This document shows, piece after piece, positions 33,778-38,795 of a stretch of 38,795 nucleotides of DNA. Each line of letters starts with the position of its first letter. The stretch's first letter is position 1. This DNA comes from Streptomyces sporangiiformans. Lineage in GTDB: Bacteria > Actinomycetota > Actinomycetes > Streptomycetales > Streptomycetaceae. The notes beneath the pieces were generated by a model that had not been told where the DNA came from, made no database searches, and was given only the letters and a program-made list of their open reading frames with translations. A program made the translations under genes and the position numbers. The stretch lies in assembly GCF_005768555.2 (NCBI RefSeq), contig NZ_VCHX02000161.1:1-38795 (forward strand), read 5' to 3'.

Positions 33778-33860
33778 TGAGAATGCGGCCCGAGAATGCG
33801 GTACGAGAACGCGGGACGAGAACGCGGGACGAGGACCGCCCGAGAACGGTCCGAGAATTC
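33778..33860. repeat. Minisatellite of 13- and 11-bp units
   Basis: Four 13-bp units begin at 33778 (TGAGAATGCGGCC, CGAGAATGCGGTA, then CGAGAACGCGGGA twice), followed by CGAGGACCGCC, CGAGAACGGTC and CGAGAATTC. It lies in the gap between the small membrane protein gene and the hydroxylase terminator and is not coding. Confidence 0.85.
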
Positions 33861-33889
33861 AACCTACAACTATCCTTTTCCCGCCGGGC

Positions 33890-33933
33890 ATGACCGTAGG
33901 CCCTCAGGGAAATTCCCGAGGGCCTACGGTCAT
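33890..33933 (-). terminator. Strong terminator after the N-hydroxylase gene
   Basis: Perfect 16-bp arms (33890-33905 and 33918-33933) enclose AGGGAAATTCCC, which can extend the stem. It lies 26 bp past the hydroxylase stop and separates the three-enzyme operon from the genes to its left. Confidence 0.9.
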
Positions 33934-33959
33934 ATGCGCCAAGTACGTCGACTCAGAAG

Positions 33960-35324
33960 TCAGATCGGCTTTTCCACGGCTTCGAGGGACGAGAGGACTC
34001 CGGCCGCGGCCGGCACCAGGTCGCGTTCCGCGCGCCGCTGGACGATGGAGTCGGCGATCTCACCGCTGCGCACGGCGATGTTCGACAGCAGGGACGACGT
34101 CAGTCCGTGCGTGTGCTCCGTACCTCCCTGGAGATAGATGCCGCAGGTCAGTTCCGGCGTGGTGACGAGCCTGTAGTCACGTGTCACCCGGTGGCGCCCC
34201 GACTCGTCGCGCAGGCAGTAGCGGTCGAGGTCGCCGAGCAGACGCGTCGGGTCCATGGTGTCGTAGCCGGTGGCGAAGACGATCGCGTCGACGTCGAGCA
34301 GCGGCGGCTCGGCGGTGTGGTGCGGCGACTTCAGCAGCACCCGCGCCCCGCGCCCGTCGCGCACCACGGACTGAACCTTCGTCAGATTGCGGAAGTGCAG
34401 CCGCTTGACGCCGGTCAGGTCCTCGTCGTAGGCGATCTGGTAGAGGTGCCTGATGTCGGCGTCGTCCACCACCCCGTAGTTGGTGTTGCGGTGGTAGCGC
34501 CAGAAGGTGTCCCGCACCGGCTCGTCGCCGAAGTAGTAGTCGTCGACCGCGTCGGCGTCGAACACCTGGTTGGCGAAGGGGGTGTCGTCCGCGACGGAGT
34601 ACCCGTACGACGGCAGGATCGCGTGTACCTGGGCGTGCGGGAGCTTCTCGTAGAAGAACTTGGTGATCTCCGCCGCGCTCTGGCCGGCGCCGACCACCGC
34701 GACGCTCTTCAGCTCCCCGTGGTCGGCCCTGCCGAACTTGTCGAGGAACTCCGAGCTGTGCCAGACCCGTTCGTCCCGCACCACACCGTCCGGCATGCGC
34801 GGCTCGAGCCCTGTGGAGATGACGACGTTCCGGGCGCCGACCCACCGCGAGCCGCCGCCGGCGGTGTCGCGGATCTCCAGGCGCAGAGAGTCGGCAGAGG
34901 TGTGGGCGTGTTCTCGCGGGCCGCGTATCGCGGTGACGGCCGAGTTGTAGGAGACGACGTTGGACATGCCCGCCGCCGCCCACTCCAGGTACTGGTGGAA
35001 CTCCTGCCGGGTCGGGAAGAACTCCTTCCTGTTGACGAACTGGGCGAGCCGGCCCTGGGCGTGCAGGAAGGGCACGAAGCCGAACCGCGACACCGGGTTG
35101 CGGAAGGTGACCAGGTCCTTCAGGAAGGAGATCTGCATGGTCGCCGACGGCAGCAGCATGTTGCGGTGCCAGCCGAACGACGGCTGACGCTCGAAGAAAG
35201 CGGCGGTGATCGGGTCGGTCAGGACGTTGGCGTGATGCTCTTCCAAAGAGATGGCCAGCGACAGATTGGACGGGCCGAATCCGATGCCGACCACGTCGTA
35301 GGTGTCGTTCTCGCGAGCACTCAT
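33960..35324 (-). CDS. SidA/IucD-family lysine/ornithine N-monooxygenase-like protein
   Basis: This 454-residue flavin-dependent N-hydroxylase has the FAD motif GIGFGPSNLSLA (13-24), the NADPH motif VVGAGQSAAE (210-219) and the late ATGY (FATGYDTMDP). The stretch MQISFLKDLVTFRNP matches the substrate-side lysine region of ornithine and lysine hydroxylases. The substrate is probably the terminal nitrogen of ornithine, lysine or an arginine derivative; sequence cannot decide. GGGAGAG lies before the ATG at 35324. It is the third gene of a run with arginine deiminase and a DDAH-type hydrolase, ended by a strong terminator. No siderophore synthetase is in the window. Confidence 0.9.
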   Translation of the reverse strand: MSARENDTYDVVGIGFGPSNLSLAISLEEHHANVLTDPITAAFFERQPSFGWHRNMLLPSATMQISFLKDLVTFRNPVSRFGFVPFLHAQGRLAQFVNRKEFFPTRQEFHQYLEWAAAGMSNVVSYNSAVTAIRGPREHAHTSADSLRLEIRDTAGGGSRWVGARNVVISTGLEPRMPDGVVRDERVWHSSEFLDKFGRADHGELKSVAVVGAGQSAAEITKFFYEKLPHAQVHAILPSYGYSVADDTPFANQVFDADAVDDYYFGDEPVRDTFWRYHRNTNYGVVDDADIRHLYQIAYDEDLTGVKRLHFRNLTKVQSVVRDGRGARVLLKSPHHTAEPPLLDVDAIVFATGYDTMDPTRLLGDLDRYCLRDESGRHRVTRDYRLVTTPELTCGIYLQGGTEHTHGLTSSLLSNIAVRSGEIADSIVQRRAERDLVPAAAGVLSSLEAVEKPI

Positions 35325-35410
35325 GGTTACTCTCCCGCTTGCGGAGCTGTGACTTTGACAGGACTCGGCGTCCGCGACGCCGCGGTGCCGGGTGGGACGG
35401 GTGTGCCGGG

Positions 35411-36247
35411 TCAGACCGCGGCCGGGTGGCGGATCTCCAACGTGCAGCACTTCACGCTGCCGCCCGCCTTGAGCAGTTCGGACAGGTCCACGCCGACGGG
35501 CTCGAACCCGCGGTCGCGCAGCTGCCGGGCCAGTCCCGTCGCGGTGTCGGGCAGGAACACCCTCAGACCGTCGGAGACCGCGTTGAGGCCGAAGGCCTCC
35601 GCGTCCGCCTCGTCGACGAGGATCGCGTCGGGGTGGAGCTCGCGCAGGATGGCGAGGCTCTCCGGGGAGAAGGCCCCCGGGTAGTACATGACCTCGGTGT
35701 CGGAGAGCACGGCGAGCGCCGTGTCCAGGTGGTAGAAGCGCGGGTCGACGAGGTTGAGGGTGATCACCGGGCGGCCGAGGGCACGCTCCAGCTCGGCGTG
35801 GGCGCGGGGGTCGGTGCGGAAGCCGGTGCCCGCCAGGATGGTCCGGCCCACCACCATGTAGTCGCCCTCGGCCTCGTTGACGTACTCGGCCGAGTGGACC
35901 TCCGGGTAGCCCCGGGACGTGAACCACTCCTGGTAGGCCGGGGCCTCCGCGGCGCGCTCCGCGTGGCGGAACCGGGCGACCAGTACGCGGTCGTCCACGA
36001 CGGTCGCCCCGTTGGCGGCGAAGACCATGTCCGGCAGGCCCTCGACGGGGTCGATGAGATCGACGGTATGTCCGTGATCCAGGTACAGCCGGCGCAGTTC
36101 GTCCCACTGCTCCGCCGCGAGAGCGGCGTCCACCGGCTTGTCGGGGTTCATCCAGGGGTTGATCGCGTAGGTGACGTCGAAGTACGTCGGACGGCACATC
36201 AGGTAGTGACGGGGTGTGGCCTCACGCACGGCCGTGGACTGGAACAA
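35411..36247 (-). CDS. Dimethylargininase (DDAH)-type guanidine hydrolase
   Basis: This roughly 278-residue protein is of the amidinotransferase/deiminase superfamily. It has RHYLMCRPTYFDVTYAINPWM at the start of the fold, DMVFAANGA, the catalytic His in FYHLDTALAVL, and the Cys nucleophile region GGSVKCCTLE near the end. DDAH proteins hydrolyse N-modified arginines to citrulline and an amine. I take the TTG at 36247, because AGAGGAAGAG precedes it and the length then fits the family. An ATG at 36376 overlapping the arginine deiminase stop (ATGA) would add 43 residues. In this setting an N-hydroxylated arginine is a candidate substrate. Confidence 0.85.
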   Translation of the reverse strand: MFQSTAVREATPRHYLMCRPTYFDVTYAINPWMNPDKPVDAALAAEQWDELRRLYLDHGHTVDLIDPVEGLPDMVFAANGATVVDDRVLVARFRHAERAAEAPAYQEWFTSRGYPEVHSAEYVNEAEGDYMVVGRTILAGTGFRTDPRAHAELERALGRPVITLNLVDPRFYHLDTALAVLSDTEVMYYPGAFSPESLAILRELHPDAILVDEADAEAFGLNAVSDGLRVFLPDTATGLARQLRDRGFEPVGVDLSELLKAGGSVKCCTLEIRHPAAV

Positions 36248-36372
36248 GGCAACTCTTCCTCTCAGTCGGTGTAGCTCGGGGTTGTGCCGTGCCGTTGGTG
36301 CGACCGCTCCTCCGCGCCGGCCGCCGACCGTGGGCCGGCTCATGGACAGGTCGTCACGCTCGATGAGGCGGC

Positions 36373-37611
36373 TCATGCGGCGTCGCGCTCGACGGGGCAG
36401 CTCATGCAGCGGGGGCCGCCGCGCCCCCGGCCGAGCTGGTCGCCCCTGATCCGCAGCACCTCGATGCCGTTCTCCTCGAGCATCCGGTTGCTGTTCTCGT
36501 TGACCTCGTAGGCGATGACGCTGCCGGGAGCGACGGCCAGGAGGTTGCAGCCGTCGTTCCACTGCTCGCGCTCGGAGCGGTACGAGTCCTGCTCGGTCTG
36601 CAGGACGCGGACCGTGTCCAGACCGAGGGCCGCGCCGATCTCGGCGAAGAAGTCCTTGTTCTCGGTGACGTCGGGGACCTGGCCGGTGCCCGGGGTCAGC
36701 GTCCAGGACCTCAGCGCGCGACGGTCGAGGCCGGCGAAGAGGGTGAAGGCGTCCCTGTCCACCATGGTCATCACGGTGTCGAGGTGCATCAGGGCACGGG
36801 CCTTGGGCAGTTCCACGGCGATCACGCGCCGTGCGGAACCGGCCTGGAAAAGGCAGCGGGCCAGGATCTCCACGCCGGCGGGGGTGGTGCGCTCGCCGAG
36901 GCCGACGACGACGGTGCCGTTGCCGATCACCTCCACGTCGCCGCCCTCGATCGAGGCCGGCGCCATCGCCTCGCCGTCGATCCAGCGGTGCGCTCCGCCG
37001 TTCTCCGCGAACATCGGGTGGAAGTTGTAGATCGTCTCGTAGTTGACGGTCTCGCGCTTGCGTCCGGCCTTCATCATCGGGTTGACCGAGACACCGTCGT
37101 AGACCCAGCAGCTGGTGTCGCGGGTGAAGAGGGAGTTGGGCAGCGGGGGGAGGATGAAGTCGTCGTCCGCCAGCAGGTCGAGCCCGAGGGAACGGCCGCC
37201 GTGGGGACGCTCCCCCAGCGCCTCGACGAGTTCGCGCTTGTTCAGGCCGCCGAGCAGGTGGGTGGCCAGCTCGTCCGGGCCCATCGCTGTCAGTACCCGC
37301 TCGGTGATCCGGCCGAGAGCGGCGCCCAGATGGGGCTGCCGGTCGTCCAGGATGCGGTCGAGTACGAAGACCACCGCCTCCTCTCCCTTGACCGTCTCCG
37401 CGAGCAGATCGCGCAGGAGATGAACCGTGACTCCCCGGTCGCGCAGGAGCTGTTGGAAGGCCTGGTGCTCCTCGCGCGCCCTGGACACCCACACGACGTC
37501 GTCGAAAAGCAGCTCGTCCTTGTTGCCGGGAGTCAACCGCTCGAGGTCCAAACCGGGTTCGTGCAGGACGACTTGCTTCAGCGCACCGACCTCAGAATTC
37601 ACATGGAACAT
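36373..37611 (-). CDS. arcA: Arginine deiminase
   Basis: This 412-residue enzyme converts arginine to citrulline and ammonia. Family marks include LHEPG near the start, FTRDTSCWV, EGGDVEVIG, HLDTVMTMVD and the C-terminal catalytic GGPRCMSCPVERD (Cys402). GGAGA sits before the ATG at 37611. The other arc genes (ornithine carbamoyltransferase, carbamate kinase, antiporter) are absent, so this is not an energy-yielding arginine pathway. It is the first gene of the DDAH/N-hydroxylase run and divergent from a PaiB-like gene. Confidence 0.95.
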   Translation of the reverse strand: MFHVNSEVGALKQVVLHEPGLDLERLTPGNKDELLFDDVVWVSRAREEHQAFQQLLRDRGVTVHLLRDLLAETVKGEEAVVFVLDRILDDRQPHLGAALGRITERVLTAMGPDELATHLLGGLNKRELVEALGERPHGGRSLGLDLLADDDFILPPLPNSLFTRDTSCWVYDGVSVNPMMKAGRKRETVNYETIYNFHPMFAENGGAHRWIDGEAMAPASIEGGDVEVIGNGTVVVGLGERTTPAGVEILARCLFQAGSARRVIAVELPKARALMHLDTVMTMVDRDAFTLFAGLDRRALRSWTLTPGTGQVPDVTENKDFFAEIGAALGLDTVRVLQTEQDSYRSEREQWNDGCNLLAVAPGSVIAYEVNENSNRMLEENGIEVLRIRGDQLGRGRGGPRCMSCPVERDAA

Positions 37612-37808
37612 GTTTTCTCCTGACTTCGACCCTGGGCAGTGGCTACTCGTGCATCGAAGTTATGGGGCCCGGTTTCCTTTTCGTTATCGAACTCTTTTCG
37701 GCCACAGCGAAGTCCGACCGATAACGAGTCGAAAAGACGGCTGGCTAGCTTTCTCGGCAGACAGCACAAGCAGCAGCTCGAGCCGTACCCCGAAAGGAGC
37801 GGTCCCCG
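37612..37808. promoter_or_regulatory. Divergent promoter region with composite inverted repeats
   Basis: This 197-bp region drives arcA to the left and the PaiB-like gene to the right. CGTTATCG (37682-37689) and CGATAACG (37719-37726) are inverted, and CTTTTCG (37677-37683 and 37694-37700) is inverted against CGAAAAG (37730-37736). The AT-rich TTTCCTTTTCGTTATC part is unlike its flanks. The region looks like a regulator-controlled divergent promoter. Confidence 0.65.
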
Positions 37809-38453
37809 ATGTTCGTTCCCCCGCCCTACCGAGAACCGGACGGTTCCTGGATGGCCGACGTGATCCGCAACAACCCGCTGGCGCTTCTGGTGAGCAACGG
37901 CGGCTGGGCCGAGAGCCCGTTCGCCACGCACCTGCCCGTGATCCCCGACCCGGAGGCGACGGGCGAGTGGTCCGGCGACCTGTCGGGAGCCGTCCTGCTC
38001 GGTCACATGAACCGGGCGAACCCGCACTGGGACGCCCTCAAGCCGGGCGACGTGGCGCTGCTGACCTTCACGGGACCGCATGCCTATGTCTCGCCGACGG
38101 TCTACCAGTTGACGCCGGCCGCCCCGACATGGAACTTCACCTCGGTGCACGCACGCGGCACGATCGAGAAGATCGAGTCGCCCGAGGAGACGCTGGACGC
38201 GGTGACGTCCACCGTGCGCGCCTTCGAGGCCTCATTCGGCACCGGCTGGGACATGACCGAGTCCCTGTCGTACTTCCGCAGGCTCCTGCCGGGCGTGGGC
38301 GGATTCCGCTTCACCGTCTCCAGTGCGGACGGCATGTTCAAGCTCAGCCAGGAACAGGCGCCCGAAATCCGGGACCGCGTCCGGCAGTCGTTCAGCGAGC
38401 GCCCGTGCGGTCGCCACCGGGCAACCGCCTCACTGATGAGCAGGCTCTCATGA
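37809..38453 (+). CDS. PaiB-family FMN-binding protein
   Basis: This 214-residue protein starts MFVPPPYREPD and has the split-barrel body of the PaiB family, with LLVSNGGWAESPFATHLPV, GHMNRANPHWDAL and NFTSVHARGTIEKI. The family is annotated as a negative transcriptional regulator but has an FMN-binding fold and may be an oxidoreductase. AAAGGAG precedes the ATG. The last 20 or so residues (CGRHRATASLMSRLS) are unlike the family and cover the overlap with the next small gene. Confidence 0.86.
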   Translation: MFVPPPYREPDGSWMADVIRNNPLALLVSNGGWAESPFATHLPVIPDPEATGEWSGDLSGAVLLGHMNRANPHWDALKPGDVALLTFTGPHAYVSPTVYQLTPAAPTWNFTSVHARGTIEKIESPEETLDAVTSTVRAFEASFGTGWDMTESLSYFRRLLPGVGGFRFTVSSADGMFKLSQEQAPEIRDRVRQSFSERPCGRHRATASLMSRLS

Positions 38454-38638
38454 GCCGGGCCATGCGCGTATCGCAGCAGATTTCCCTGGTGCACGACATG
38501 GGATTCCGCAGTACGTCCCTGGCGGCGGCCAAGATTCTCACGGCCGGCCTGCGCAGGGTTTCCCGGCGCACCTTCAGGAGAAGCGGATCGCATCGTCAGC
38601 CGGACGCCACGATGTCCCTTCTCCGTAATTCGACCTGA
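38450..38638 (+). CDS. Small basic protein, translationally coupled to the PaiB-like gene
   Basis: A 62-codon frame begins with an ATG overlapping the PaiB-like stop (ATGA). The product is basic, with ISLVHDMGFRSTSLAAAKIL, then LRRVSRRTFRRSGSHR, and no Cys. I do not recognise it. It could be a peptide substrate, a regulatory helper or a chance frame; overlap and position before an ABC transporter are the support. Confidence 0.5.
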   Translation: MSRAMRVSQQISLVHDMGFRSTSLAAAKILTAGLRRVSRRTFRRSGSHRQPDATMSLLRNST

Positions 38639-38670
38639 TGCACACACCCATTTCTGCAAGGAGGAATGCC

Positions 38671-38795
38671 ATGTCGGCCTACCAGGCCAGTGATTCCCGG
38701 ACATCCGGAACGGCTGCGGCGATCAGTGCTGTGGGGCTGGTGAAGGCGTATGGGGAGCAGCGGGTGCTGGACGGGGTGGATCTTCAGATCCCGCA
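38671..38795 (+). CDS. ABC transporter ATP-binding protein, DrrA-like (partial)
   Basis: Only the first 41 codons lie in the window. They read MSAYQASDSRTSGTAAAISA followed by VGLVKAYGEQRVLDGVDLQI, which is the beginning of the daunorubicin-resistance DrrA class of ABC ATPases. AAGGAGG (38658-38664) precedes the ATG. A membrane permease is expected just beyond the edge. In the cluster it would export the product or give self-resistance. Confidence 0.85.
   Translation, partial: MSAYQASDSRTSGTAAAISAVGLVKAYGEQRVLDGVDLQIP

Noticed and set aside
33960..37611. Simple siderophore or arginine-catabolism operon
   Set aside because: No siderophore synthetase, transporter for iron or iron box is seen, and ornithine carbamoyltransferase and carbamate kinase are absent. 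The region beyond the edge could still change this.

Overview
The window is chromosomal DNA of a Streptomyces or close relative. It has very high GC, GTG/TTG as well as ATG starts, actinobacterial gene families throughout, and one rare TTA leucine codon at the head of a regulator gene. From memory the left two thirds follow the gene order of the S. coelicolor SCO4296-SCO4260 region; I could not align it. No tRNA, rRNA, CRISPR or transposase was seen.

Positions 1-8150 are core genes: a stand-alone GroEL with tandem CIRCE operators, a cold-shock protein, a two-gene operon (threonine-synthase-like PLP enzyme plus CysO-type sulfur carrier) behind a SAM-I riboswitch, and a glucosyl-3-phosphoglycerate synthase / OtsA / OtsB sugar-phosphate group. 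Positions 8200-13260 hold aminosugar metabolism: an orphan sugar-binding lipoprotein, nagK-nagA with two DasR-type sites, and a PfkB kinase. Positions 13300-18450 hold a CBM-like membrane protein, the diguanylate cyclase CdgB, a flavin reductase, ArfB and TerD. Positions 18600-30460 are a mixed set: DinB, PNPOx-like, PAP2, M1 peptidase, pentapeptide repeat, two FAD oxidoreductases, a quinone reductase behind a perfect SoxR palindrome, GNAT, an APH(6)-like kinase and an alpha/beta hydrolase.

Positions 30829 to the right edge change character and look like the edge of a natural-product gene cluster. They carry an LmbU/NovE-family activator with a TTA codon, a NarL-type regulator whose receiver lacks its phosphorylation residues, a free-standing carrier protein, a small membrane protein, a SidA-family N-hydroxylase, a DDAH-type hydrolase, an arginine deiminase, a divergent PaiB-like FMN protein, a coupled 62-residue small protein and the start of a DrrA-like ABC ATPase. 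The combination points to chemistry on arginine/ornithine nitrogen; the product is unknown.

The two most interesting items are the riboswitch-controlled ThrC-like/CysO pair, which looks like a protein-thiocarboxylate route to homocysteine rather than threonine synthesis, and the arginine N-hydroxylation/guanidine-hydrolysis cluster at the right edge.
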